From Kyrpidia sp. (GTDB lineage Bacteria > Bacillota > Bacilli > Kyrpidiales > Kyrpidiaceae), in assembly GCA_029960885.1 (NCBI GenBank), contig JASBVV010000001.1:1-64000 (forward strand): DNA of 64,000 nt, written 5' to 3'. The stretch's first letter is position 1; each line of letters begins with the position of its first letter. The notes under the pieces are model-generated. The model ran no database searches. It was given only the letters and a program-made list of their open reading frames with translations, and had not been told where the DNA came from. The translations under genes were made by a program, and so were the position numbers. Below, in pieces: positions 25,062 through 33,717 of the stretch.

Positions 25062-25106
25062 TGGTGGAAAGTGGGGGAAAGTGGGGGATTGAGGTGAAAG
25101 GTGGTG
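25062..25106 (+). promoter_or_regulatory. MraZ box array
   Basis: Repeats at a strict 10-base period: TGGTG (25062), TGGGG (25072), TGGGG (25082), AGGTG (25092), TGGTG (25102). MraZ binds tandem TGGGN repeats spaced by five bases upstream of its own gene. The last repeats run into the ribosome-binding region of mraZ, implying autorepression of the whole cluster. Confidence 0.8.
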
Positions 25107-25113
25107 AGCCGGC

Positions 25114-25545
25114 GTGTTCATCGGGGAGTTTGCTCATACGGTGGATGAGAAAGGCCGGCTCATCATGCCCGCCAAGTTCCGAGAGGGGCTTGGGCCGGGG
25201 TTCATTCTCACCCGGGGCTTGGACCGCTGCCTGTTCGCCTACCCGCGGCGGGAATGGGAAAGTGTTGAGGCCAAGCTCAAAACCCTCCCCATGGCCAGGC
25301 CCGAAGCCCGGGCGTTCATGCGGTTTTTCTTTTCAGGGGCCACCGAGTGTGAATTTGACCGCCAGGGACGGTTTTTGATCCCGGTTTCCCTGCGCGGGTA
25401 TGCTTCCCTGGAACGGGACTGCGTGATCATCGGGGTTTCGAACCGGGTGGAAGTGTGGGCAAAGGAGGCGTGGGAGGTGTATTTCAACCAGTCTCAGGAT
25501 TCCTTTGCCGGCATTGCGGAAAGCCTGGCGGACCTGGGATTTTAA
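25114..25545 (+). CDS. mraZ: transcriptional regulator MraZ
   Basis: A 143-residue protein with two AbrB-like SpoVT/MraZ half-domains: [23 protein letters not shown] (start) and [19 protein letters not shown] (residues about 71-90). Ring-shaped MraZ represses the division/cell-wall cluster it heads. The start is GTG 25114. The decameric boxes just upstream are its expected target. The next gene, rsmH, begins 17 bases later. Confidence 0.96.
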   Translation: MFIGEFAHTVDEKGRLIMPAKFREGLGPGFILTRGLDRCLFAYPRREWESVEAKLKTLPMARPEARAFMRFFFSGATECEFDRQGRFLIPVSLRGYASLERDCVIIGVSNRVEVWAKEAWEVYFNQSQDSFAGIAESLADLGF

Positions 25546-25562
25546 GAACGGAGGGAAACAGG

Positions 25563-26510
25563 GTGCCATTCCGCCATGAACCGGTTCTGCTCCGGGAGAC
25601 CCTGGAGGCGCTTGGCCCCCGTCCGGGCGGACTGTATGTGGACGGGACGCTGGGAGGCGGCGGTCACGCCAGGGCGATTCTCGACGCTTCGGCACCCACC
25701 GGGCGGCTGATCGGGATCGACCAGGACGATGAAGCCTTGGCCGCGGCATCCGCCCGTTTGGCGCCGTACGGAGACCGGGTCCTCATCCGGAAAGGGAATT
25801 TTCGCCGTTTGAAAATGATCCTTCAGGACGCGGGGGTTCAGGACGGGGTGGACGGGGTTCTTTTCGATGTGGGGCTGTCCTCCTTCCAATTGGACGAAGC
25901 GGGCCGGGGATTCAGTTATCGGCTGGATGCCCCTCTGGACATGCGCATGGATCCCTCCGGTTCGCTGACCGCCCGGGAGATCGTCAACACATGGTCCGAA
26001 GCGGAGTTAATCCGGGTGATTCGGGCGTACGGGGAGGAGCGGTGGGCGCCGCGGATCGCCTCGGCGGTGGTGAAGCGGCGGCGGGAGCGCCCGATTCAAA
26101 CCACCGGTGAATTGGCCGAGTTGGTGAAGACGGCGATTCCGGCCCCCGCCCGCCGGCAGGGTCCCCACCCGGCCCGAAGGACTTTTCAGGCTTTGCGCAT
26201 TGCGGTGAATGACGAGTTGGGAGCCCTCGAGGAGGGGATTCATGCGGCGATTGACGCGCTGTGCCCCGGCGGGCGACTGGCGGTGATTAGTTTCCATTCC
26301 TTGGAGGATCGCAGGGTGAAGCAGATTTTTGTCGAAGAAGCGAAATCGTGCGTGTGTCCGCCGGAAGCGCCGGTCTGCACCTGCGGACACCGGCCGCGCC
26401 TTCGGATGCTCAACCGGAAACCGATCACAGCCGGTCCGGAAGAAGTGCGACGCAATCCCAGGGCGCGTTCGGCGAAGCTTCGCGCCGCCGAACGGCTTGC
26501 GCGGGAATAA
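25563..26510 (+). CDS. rsmH: 16S rRNA (cytosine-1402-N4)-methyltransferase RsmH (MraW)
   Basis: A 315-residue SAM-dependent enzyme that modifies the ribosomal P-site. Family marks are FRHEPVLLRETLEAL, YVDGTLGGGGHARAIL (SAM motif I), GVLFDVGLSSFQLD, and AVISFHSLEDRRVK near the C-terminus. The GTG start at 25563 follows CGGAGGGAAA; the open frame upstream belongs to no gene. Second gene of the cluster, as in most Firmicutes. Confidence 0.96.
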   Translation: MPFRHEPVLLRETLEALGPRPGGLYVDGTLGGGGHARAILDASAPTGRLIGIDQDDEALAAASARLAPYGDRVLIRKGNFRRLKMILQDAGVQDGVDGVLFDVGLSSFQLDEAGRGFSYRLDAPLDMRMDPSGSLTAREIVNTWSEAELIRVIRAYGEERWAPRIASAVVKRRRERPIQTTGELAELVKTAIPAPARRQGPHPARRTFQALRIAVNDELGALEEGIHAAIDALCPGGRLAVISFHSLEDRRVKQIFVEEAKSCVCPPEAPVCTCGHRPRLRMLNRKPITAGPEEVRRNPRARSAKLRAAERLARE

Positions 26511-26522
26511 GGAGTGTGTGGG

Positions 26523-26912
26523 ATGGCGGCTGTAAAACCGTTGGGGTATGTTGCGACCAGACCGAATCCCAAAACCCGCCCTGGACGCGCGGGATTGCCG
26601 CGTTTGTCCCCAGAGACGGTCCGCGACCGCCTTTCACTGGTCGGTGTGGTTTTGGTGTCCATCGGGGTGCTGTGCTGGGTGATTTCCCGGGATGCGGCCG
26701 TGACGGCCCAAAACTACCGGATCCAGGCGCTGCAGGCCGAGGTGGCCGGCTTGGAACAGGAGAACAGCCAACTGGAAAGTCGGGTCAATCAGCTTTCGGC
26801 CCCCTCGCGCTTGGTGGACGTCGCGAAGAAAATGGGCCTGATGCAAGCTTCCCCTGATCAGTGGCGGGTGTTGCCGGCTTCGCCGGCCTCCGGAGGCGCA
26901 GCGGCTCGATGA
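26523..26912 (+). CDS. ftsL: cell-division protein FtsL
   Basis: A 129-residue bitopic membrane protein: a basic N-terminus, one transmembrane helix (LVGVVLVSIGVLCWVIS, residues about 41-57), then an extracellular leucine-zipper-like coil (IQALQAEVAGLEQENSQLES). FtsL forms a complex with DivIB and DivIC at the septum. Sequence is poorly conserved; identity rests on topology and on its place between rsmH and pbpB. The ATG 26523 follows AAGGAG, and the stop overlaps pbpB in ATGA. Confidence 0.85.
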   Translation: MAAVKPLGYVATRPNPKTRPGRAGLPRLSPETVRDRLSLVGVVLVSIGVLCWVISRDAAVTAQNYRIQALQAEVAGLEQENSQLESRVNQLSAPSRLVDVAKKMGLMQASPDQWRVLPASPASGGAAAR

Positions 26913-29065
26913 AACGCCGACGGCTGCGCCATCTGTGGCTGTTGCTGGGGTTGAGCGGGACGCTTTTTGGGATCGCTTTTCGGCTCGGCTGGATTCAAGT
27001 GGTGGATACCCCCGCCTGGGCGGCCAAAGCGGACAATGTCTGGGTGGCCGACCAGGACCTTCCGGCAAAACGGGGAGCGATACTCGATCGAAATGGGCGG
27101 GTTCTGGCGACCACCGCTGTGGCGTATAATGTGATTCTTCACACCAAGCCGGATGAGTTTCCCGATATTCCAACCGTGAATGAGGCCACGGTCGCCCAGC
27201 TCGCCCCTTTGGTGCACATGACCCCTCAGGACATCGACAAGGTGGTTTCGGCCGCCGGGGAGTGGACCGAGTTGCGGCCGGGGGGCATGAGACTGGATGA
27301 AGACGTTGCCCGGAAAATTCAAAGTCTTCGTCTCGCCGGCGTATTTCTCACCGAGACCACCAAACGGGTTTACCCGGGAGGTTCTTTGGCGGCCCACGTC
27401 ATCGGTTTTACCAACGTGGACACAGGAGAGGGACAGGCCGGGGTGGAACTGCAGTACAACGACATCCTTAAAGGCCGGCCCGGTCACGCCCGTTATCTCA
27501 AGGACCGAAACGGGGACCCGCTTCCTTTTGGAAGGGAACAAATTCAACCGCCGGTGGACGGGAAAAATGTGGTCCTGACCATCGACAGTGCCATCCAGGC
27601 CATCGTGGAACGCGAATTGGACCGGCTGATGGCCGATGCGCATCCCCAATCGGCCACGGCGATCGTCGCCGACCCCCGCACCGGGGAAATCTTGGCCCTC
27701 GCCAACCGGCCGACATTCGACCCGAATGCGTATTGGACATCGACGTCCAACGTTCTCGACCGCAATATTGCCATATCCGATCCTTTCGAGCCGGGATCGA
27801 CCTTTAAACTGGTGACTTTGACCGCGGCCTTGGCCGAACACAAGGTGAATCTCAATGACACCTTTCGTTCGGGCCGGATTGTGGTGCAGGGGGTGCCGAT
27901 CCACGACTGGAACTGGTCCGGATTCGGCACCATCACTTTCCGCCAGGCGGTGGTTCGTTCCAGCAACGTCGGGTTCGTCATTCTCGGACAGCGGGTCGGG
28001 GCGGAAAAACTGTATGAATACATCGATCGGTTCGGATTCAATTCCCGCACCGGCATCGACTTACCCGGGGAAAGCGGGGCGCAATTGTTCGACCCGGCCA
28101 CCATCCGGCCGATCGATTTGGCCACCACTTCGTTCGGCCAAGGCATTGCGGTGACGCCCATCCAACAAGTGGCCGAAGTCATGGCCGTGGCCAACGGGGG
28201 TCAACTCCTTCGCCCGCACGTGTTGAAAGAGGTGGTCGATCCCCGGACCAGCAAGGTGCTGCGCCAACAGGGGACGGACGTTATCCGGGACGGGGTGGCG
28301 CCGCCGGATGTTTTGGACACCGTTCGGCAGGTTATGGAAGACGTGGTACGGTTGGACGAAACCAAGGCCGCCTATATCCCCGGGTATCATGTGGCGGGGA
28401 AGACCGGCACGGCCCAGATCCCTCTGCCGAACCACACGGGGTACTATTCGGACCGGTATCGGACTTCGTTTATCGGATTTGCTCCCGAAAACGATCCCCA
28501 GGTGTTGATTTACGTGACGGCGGAGGCGCCGAAGGTGGCCGTGCAGTTCGGAAATACGGTGGCTTCTCCCGTGGCCAAGCGGATCCTGGAACAGGTGCTC
28601 CCCTATCTGGGGGTCGCCCCGGATCCGTCGGACCTGGCCGCCAACCGGCCAAAGGCGGCCCCGGCTCCCGCGGGCACATCCGGGCCGGATTTCGTCCAGG
28701 TCCCGTCGGTGGAGGGGCAGGATAGCCGGCAGGCCGAACAAACGTTGAAATCGGCCGGGCTCAAGGCCTGGCTGACCGGCAAGTCCGGGCCGGTGGCCCG
28801 CCAATGGCCGGCGCCCGGCGCGGCTGTGCCCAAAGGCGCCGGAGTGGTCCTGCAAACCCCGGTCCGGGACGACGGCAAAATCGTCGTCCCCGACGCCACA
28901 GGGCTCACCATGCGGGACATGGCCGATCTGTGTGCGGTGCTCGGCCTGAAGCTGAACGCCTCGGGGGACGGCTGGGCGACGTCCCAAGATGTGACTCCCG
29001 GGAAGGCGGTCCCGGCCGGGGCCGCCCTGCGGGTGACGTTCCAGGGCCGCCCGCCGGGATCGTGA
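26909..29065 (+). CDS. pbpB: septal penicillin-binding protein 2B (FtsI-type transpeptidase) with PASTA domains
   Basis: A 718-residue class B PBP that cross-links septal peptidoglycan. An N-terminal transmembrane helix (LWLLLGLSGTLFGIAF) is followed by a dimerisation region and a transpeptidase domain with S297 in EPGSTFK, S351 in SSN and K498 in KTG. Two C-terminal PASTA repeats follow (FVQVPSVEGQDSRQAEQTL; IVVPDATGLTMRDM). Being the first of two tandem class B PBPs, it corresponds to B. subtilis PbpB, the vegetative division enzyme. Start ATG 26909 overlaps ftsL. Confidence 0.95.
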   Translation: MKRRRLRHLWLLLGLSGTLFGIAFRLGWIQVVDTPAWAAKADNVWVADQDLPAKRGAILDRNGRVLATTAVAYNVILHTKPDEFPDIPTVNEATVAQLAPLVHMTPQDIDKVVSAAGEWTELRPGGMRLDEDVARKIQSLRLAGVFLTETTKRVYPGGSLAAHVIGFTNVDTGEGQAGVELQYNDILKGRPGHARYLKDRNGDPLPFGREQIQPPVDGKNVVLTIDSAIQAIVERELDRLMADAHPQSATAIVADPRTGEILALANRPTFDPNAYWTSTSNVLDRNIAISDPFEPGSTFKLVTLTAALAEHKVNLNDTFRSGRIVVQGVPIHDWNWSGFGTITFRQAVVRSSNVGFVILGQRVGAEKLYEYIDRFGFNSRTGIDLPGESGAQLFDPATIRPIDLATTSFGQGIAVTPIQQVAEVMAVANGGQLLRPHVLKEVVDPRTSKVLRQQGTDVIRDGVAPPDVLDTVRQVMEDVVRLDETKAAYIPGYHVAGKTGTAQIPLPNHTGYYSDRYRTSFIGFAPENDPQVLIYVTAEAPKVAVQFGNTVASPVAKRILEQVLPYLGVAPDPSDLAANRPKAAPAPAGTSGPDFVQVPSVEGQDSRQAEQTLKSAGLKAWLTGKSGPVARQWPAPGAAVPKGAGVVLQTPVRDDGKIVVPDATGLTMRDMADLCAVLGLKLNASGDGWATSQDVTPGKAVPAGAALRVTFQGRPPGS

Positions 29066-29109
29066 TGCGCCAGGCGGACAGGGCCTTCTAGTTCGTCCGC
29101 ATCGCGCAT
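29065..29109 (+). other. intergenic hairpin between pbpB and spoVD
   Basis: ATGCGC (29065-29070) pairs with GCGCAT (29104-29109) and GCGGAC with GTCCGC, separated by a symmetric CAG/ATC internal loop. There is no T-run, so it is more likely a processing or attenuating structure than a terminator. Confidence 0.45.
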
Positions 29110-29146
29110 ATGGTTCCCACAGAGGCCGTGAAGGGAGGGGGCCGAT

Positions 29147-31090
29147 GTGGGGGACCGGGAGTTGACCAGAAGGCGGCGATTGGCCGTGATGAGCTTGGCC
29201 GCCCTCCTGGCGTTTGCACTGTTGATCGGACGCCTGGGGTACATCCAGCTCTATCAATCTTCCTGGCTCACCCAGCGCGCTCTGGACTCGTGGAAACGGG
29301 ACATCCCGGTTGAGCCGAAAAGAGGAACGGTGTATGATCGAAACGGCCGCGTGTTGGCGTACAATGTCAGCGCTCCCACCGTGGTGGCCGTGCCGGCCCA
29401 GGTTCGGGACAAAGCGGCGACGGCCGCCCGGTTGGAACCGCTTTTGGGTGTCTCCCGGGACCGGATCTCGCAATTGCTTTCCAAGCGCACCCTGATGGTT
29501 TACGTGGCCGGGGGACGCAAGATCGACGACGCCAAAGCCGGGGCGGTCCGGGATTTGCATTTGCCGGGCATCTATATCACCGAGGAGGGCCGGCGCTACT
29601 ATCCTTTTGGAGAACTCGCCGCCCACGTGCTCGGGTTTGTCGGGATTGACAACCAGGGACTCGCCGGACTCGAGGCGCAATACGATGCACGGTTGCGCGG
29701 GTTTCCGGGAGCAATTTCTTTTTTTGCCAATGCCCGGGGCGAAGCCATGCCCGGGACGGAGAATACGTACATTCCGCCGAAACCCGGAGAAGACGTCTAT
29801 TTGACTTTGGATGAACAGATTTCCGCTTTTGTGAGACGGGAAATCGACCGGGTGGCGGCCTTGTACCGTCCCGACAATGTGACGGCGGTGGTCGCCGACC
29901 CGAGCACCGGGGAAATTCTCGCCATGGAGAATGCGCCGGCGTTCAACCCGGCGAATTATCGGGATTATCCCCGTGAGGTGTACGATCGGAATCTGGCGAT
30001 CTGGAAAACGTTTGAGCCCGGATCCACCTTTAAAATCGTCACCCTGTCCGCCGCGTTGCAGGAAAACAAAATTCGGCTGGACGAGCGGTTTTTCGACCCG
30101 GGGTATTTTGAGGCGGCCGGACACCGGATCCGGTGCTGGAAGGCCGGGGGACACGGCTCCGAGTCTTTTTTGGAAGTGGTGGAGAACTCGTGCAATCCCG
30201 GTTTTATGCTGATGGGCCAACGATTGGGCAAAGACGCCCTCTTTCAATACATTCGCGCGTTCGGCTTCGGGGCCAAGACCGGAATCGACCTGCCTGGGGA
30301 GGGCTCCGGGATTTTGTTCAAGTTGTCCCGGGTCGGCCCCCTTGAGCTCGCCACTACGTCGTTTGGCCAGGGGGTCTCCGTCACCCCCATCCAGCAGGTG
30401 ATGGCGGTCAGTGCCGTGGCCAACGGCGGCATGCTCATGAAACCCTATGTGGCGGCCAAGTGGGTCGATCACGATACGGGCCAATTGATCAGTGAGCGGA
30501 CTCCGACGCCGGTCCGCCGGGTGATTTCTCCGGAGACCGCACAGTTGGTGAGAAGGGCGCTGGAAAGTGTGGTGGCCCGGGGAACCGGGAAAAATGCCTA
30601 CGCCGAAGGATACCGCGTGGCCGGGAAGACCGGGACGGCCCAGGTGGTGGGCCCGGACGGCCGGTATATGCGCAACCATTACATCGTGTCGTTTATCGGA
30701 ATGGCGCCGGCGGATCGCCCTCGATTGGTGGCCTACGTCGCGGTGGACAATCCGAAAGCGCCGGTGATTTTCGGCGGGGTGATCGCGGCGCCGGTGGTGG
30801 GTCACATTCTGGCGGATAGTCTTCAGTATTTGGGCGTGCCCCCCAGTTCCCAGGGGATTTCCAGGGAATATGGATATCTCGATGTCAAACCCGTGGAGGT
30901 TCCGGACGTCTCCGGGCGGTCGCTGGACGAAGCCCGGCGGACCATGCTGGAAAGCGGCGCCCAGTTGGGGGTCCAGCCCGTGGGGCAGGGCGATTACGTT
31001 CTCGCCCAGGCTCCCCGGGCGGGCACCAAGGTGCCCCCGGGGAGTACGGTGCGCATTTACTTGGGCTCGAAGCCCGGGTCGGGACCATGA
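29147..31090 (+). CDS. spoVD: stage V sporulation protein D (cortex transpeptidase)
   Basis: A 647-residue class B PBP paralogous to its neighbour. Transmembrane helix AALLAFALLIGRLGYIQ, PBP dimer region, transpeptidase with S293 (EPGSTFK), ENSCN in place of SxN, and K494 (AGKTGTAQ), then a single C-terminal PASTA domain (VEVPDVSGRSLDEA). In B. subtilis SpoVD builds spore cortex with the SEDS protein SpoVE, which is also here. The start is GTG 29147 after GGGAGGGGG. One PASTA repeat versus two in pbpB, and second position, support SpoVD. Confidence 0.93.
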   Translation: MGDRELTRRRRLAVMSLAALLAFALLIGRLGYIQLYQSSWLTQRALDSWKRDIPVEPKRGTVYDRNGRVLAYNVSAPTVVAVPAQVRDKAATAARLEPLLGVSRDRISQLLSKRTLMVYVAGGRKIDDAKAGAVRDLHLPGIYITEEGRRYYPFGELAAHVLGFVGIDNQGLAGLEAQYDARLRGFPGAISFFANARGEAMPGTENTYIPPKPGEDVYLTLDEQISAFVRREIDRVAALYRPDNVTAVVADPSTGEILAMENAPAFNPANYRDYPREVYDRNLAIWKTFEPGSTFKIVTLSAALQENKIRLDERFFDPGYFEAAGHRIRCWKAGGHGSESFLEVVENSCNPGFMLMGQRLGKDALFQYIRAFGFGAKTGIDLPGEGSGILFKLSRVGPLELATTSFGQGVSVTPIQQVMAVSAVANGGMLMKPYVAAKWVDHDTGQLISERTPTPVRRVISPETAQLVRRALESVVARGTGKNAYAEGYRVAGKTGTAQVVGPDGRYMRNHYIVSFIGMAPADRPRLVAYVAVDNPKAPVIFGGVIAAPVVGHILADSLQYLGVPPSSQGISREYGYLDVKPVEVPDVSGRSLDEARRTMLESGAQLGVQPVGQGDYVLAQAPRAGTKVPPGSTVRIYLGSKPGSGP

Positions 31091-31206
31091 TCCGGCCGGC
31101 GATTCACCGCGCGGTCCGTGTCGAGGGAGGGCGCCCCCCGGCGACCGGCGGTCTGTGGTCCCGGGAATCGGTCTATACTGGAGAGGGGACGAAGTGAGGG
31201 ATTTCC

Positions 31207-32709
31207 TTGAAATTGGAAGATTTAGCGAGTGCTTTGTTGCATCGGCGGACGGCCGGAGAGGTGTCGGGGGTTGAGGTGACCGACGTGACCGCGGATTCCC
31301 GAACGGTTCACCCGGGGAGTCTGTTCATCGCCGTGCGAGGCCATACGGTGGACGGCCATGCGTTTGTGGACGAAGCCCACCGGGCCGGAGCGGCGGCCGC
31401 CGTGGTCGAAGAAGTTCAGGATACGCCCCTGCCGCAAATCGTCGTCCCCGATACCCGCCGGGCGGCCGCCGTCCTGTCGGCGGTGTTTTTTCGGCATCCG
31501 TCCAGGGACATGCGGGTGATCGGCGTCACCGGAACCAATGGAAAAACCACCGTGACCCACCTGATCGACCATCTGCTTCGGGGAGCCGGGGCCAGGACGG
31601 GGCTGATCGGCACGATTCATACCCGGATCGGGGACGCGGACGAGAAGTCGATCAACACCACGCCGGAAGCGGTGGAATTGCAACGGCTGTTGGCGCGGAT
31701 GCGGGATGCGGGGGTCACCCATGTCGCCATGGAGGTGTCCTCCCACGCCCTGGAGTTGGACCGGGTGGCGGGAACGCGGTTCCACACGGCGGTGTTCACG
31801 AATCTGACCCAAGACCACCTCGATTTTCACGGCACCATGGAGGCGTACCGGGAAGCGAAGGGGAAGCTGTTCGCCCGGTTGGGGAACGAATACGGCGACA
31901 GGCGGGAGGATCAATCGTTTGCCGTCGTCAACCTGGACGATCCCGTGGGAAAGTGGATGGCCAGGCAGACGGTGGCGCAAACCCTCACGTACGCGGTGGA
32001 TCGCCCGGCCGACTTTCGTGCAAGGGATCTGGACATGGATCAAAACGGCACCCGGTTCGTCGTTGAGGCGGTGGGCCGGCGGGTGGTGGTACACCTCGCT
32101 CTGCCCGGGCGGTTCAGCGTATACAACGCTCTGGCGGCCATGGGGGCGGGGTGGGTCCAGGGCCTCGACCTCGATCAGATGGCGGTGCTGCTCCACCATG
32201 TCCCCGGGGTGCCGGGCCGGATGGAGCGGGTGGACGCAGGTCAGCCGTTCGGGGTGGTGGTGGATTACGCCCATACGCCGGATAGTCTGGCTCATGTGCT
32301 TCGAACTCTGCGGGAATTCACCCGGGGCCGGCTCATCGTGGTGTTCGGCTGCGGGGGCGATCGGGATCGGGGAAAACGGCCGCTCATGGGGCAAATCGCA
32401 TACCGGGGGGCGGATTATGCGGTGTTGACTTCGGATAATCCCCGGACCGAAGACCCCGAGCGGATTCTCGACGATGTCGAGGCCGGTCTGGTGGAGATCG
32501 GCGCGGACCGTTCCAGGTACGAGCGGATTCCGGACCGGGCGGAGGCCATTCGACGGGCGGTGGCCCTGGCCGGGGATGGGGACATGGTGCTCATTGCCGG
32601 AAAGGGCCATGAGACTTACCAGATCATCGGCCGGCGCAAATTCGCGTTCGACGATCGACTGGTGGCCAGGAGAGCCATTGAGGCCTGCCGCAACGAGGGC
32701 GGCCGGTGA
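31207..32709 (+). CDS. murE: UDP-MurNAc-L-Ala-D-Glu:meso-diaminopimelate ligase MurE
   Basis: A 500-residue cytoplasmic ligase adding the third amino acid of the peptidoglycan stem peptide. ATP-binding motif GVTGTNGKTT, carbamoyl-lysine region, and DNPRTEDP; the DNPR motif marks meso-diaminopimelate as the substrate. TTG start at 31207 behind GTGAGGG. murF does not follow, as in B. subtilis; mraY starts 21 bases on. A lone -10-like TATACT (31174-31179) lies upstream without a good -35. Confidence 0.96.
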   Translation: MKLEDLASALLHRRTAGEVSGVEVTDVTADSRTVHPGSLFIAVRGHTVDGHAFVDEAHRAGAAAAVVEEVQDTPLPQIVVPDTRRAAAVLSAVFFRHPSRDMRVIGVTGTNGKTTVTHLIDHLLRGAGARTGLIGTIHTRIGDADEKSINTTPEAVELQRLLARMRDAGVTHVAMEVSSHALELDRVAGTRFHTAVFTNLTQDHLDFHGTMEAYREAKGKLFARLGNEYGDRREDQSFAVVNLDDPVGKWMARQTVAQTLTYAVDRPADFRARDLDMDQNGTRFVVEAVGRRVVVHLALPGRFSVYNALAAMGAGWVQGLDLDQMAVLLHHVPGVPGRMERVDAGQPFGVVVDYAHTPDSLAHVLRTLREFTRGRLIVVFGCGGDRDRGKRPLMGQIAYRGADYAVLTSDNPRTEDPERILDDVEAGLVEIGADRSRYERIPDRAEAIRRAVALAGDGDMVLIAGKGHETYQIIGRRKFAFDDRLVARRAIEACRNEGGR

Positions 32710-32730
32710 GACAGAAGGAGGACACTTCCG

Positions 32731-33690
32731 ATGCAGGCGATGTGGTTGACGGCGGGGACGGCCTTTGTGGTGGCCGTGCTTCTGGGACCCCTGTTCATCC
32801 CCGTGCTGCGCCGACTCAAGATCGGTCAAAGCATCCGCGAAGAAGGACCCGCTTCTCACAAAAAGAAGTCCGGGACCCCGACGATGGGAGGGACAATCAT
32901 TCTGCTGGCGGCGGCGGTGACCACATGGCAATTCGCCGGCAATTCGCCCAAGGCCCTTCTGGCCGTCGGGGTGACTCTGGCGTTTGGGCTGATCGGATTC
33001 ATGGACGATTATATCAAGGTCGTGAAACGGAGGAACCTGGGGCTGACGGCGCGGCAAAAACTGCTGGCGCAAGGGGTTGTGGCCGTGCTGTTTTTTGTCG
33101 CCCTGGCCAGGTTTCACGGCTTTTCCTTTGACGTTTACCTCCCGTTGATCGATGTGACCTGGCACCTCGGCGGGTTGTATCTGCCGTTTTTGGCCCTGGT
33201 CCTGATCGGTACGTCCAACGCAGTGAATTTGACCGACGGGTTGGACGGCCTCGCGGCCGGAACGGCGGCCATCGCCTTGGGGACCTACGTCGTGGTGGCG
33301 TGGTGGAACAGTCAGTATGATCTGGTGGTCTTTTGTGCGGCGATGATGGGCGCGCTGCTCGGTTTTCTGGTATTCAACGCCCACCCGGCCCGGGTCTTCA
33401 TGGGGGATACCGGCTCGCTGGCCATTGGGTCGGCCCTGGCGTCGACGGCGGTGTTGACCAAAACGGAGTTTTGGCTGATTCTCATCGGTGGGGTGTTCGT
33501 GGTCGAGGCGCTGTCGGTGATGATTCAGGTGTTTGCCTTTCAGACGTTCGGCCGCCGGGTCTTTCGCATGAGTCCGCTTCACCACCATTTCGAACTCGGC
33601 GGGTGGTCCGAATGGCGGGTGGTCAGCACCTTTTGGGCCGTGGGGCTGTGTTTGTCGGCCGGAGCGCTGGTGCTCTATGCCAAGGGATAG
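32731..33690 (+). CDS. mraY: phospho-MurNAc-pentapeptide transferase MraY
   Basis: A 319-residue, ten-helix membrane enzyme that makes lipid I from UDP-MurNAc-pentapeptide and undecaprenyl phosphate. Diagnostic motifs: SHKKKSGTPTMGG near the start, GFMDDYIKV, NAVNLTDGLDGLA with catalytic aspartates, and SPLHHHFELGG near the end. Full length. It stands between murE and murD as in B. subtilis. Confidence 0.97.
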   Translation: MQAMWLTAGTAFVVAVLLGPLFIPVLRRLKIGQSIREEGPASHKKKSGTPTMGGTIILLAAAVTTWQFAGNSPKALLAVGVTLAFGLIGFMDDYIKVVKRRNLGLTARQKLLAQGVVAVLFFVALARFHGFSFDVYLPLIDVTWHLGGLYLPFLALVLIGTSNAVNLTDGLDGLAAGTAAIALGTYVVVAWWNSQYDLVVFCAAMMGALLGFLVFNAHPARVFMGDTGSLAIGSALASTAVLTKTEFWLILIGGVFVVEALSVMIQVFAFQTFGRRVFRMSPLHHHFELGGWSEWRVVSTFWAVGLCLSAGALVLYAKG

Positions 33691-33717
33691 GATGCGGATG
33701 GGAAGAGGTGATACGAC

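Noticed and set aside
28061-30805. A 914-codon minus-strand frame across pbpB and spoVD
   Set aside because: Same reason: antisense to two clear penicillin-binding proteins, no ribosome site that matters, no domain.
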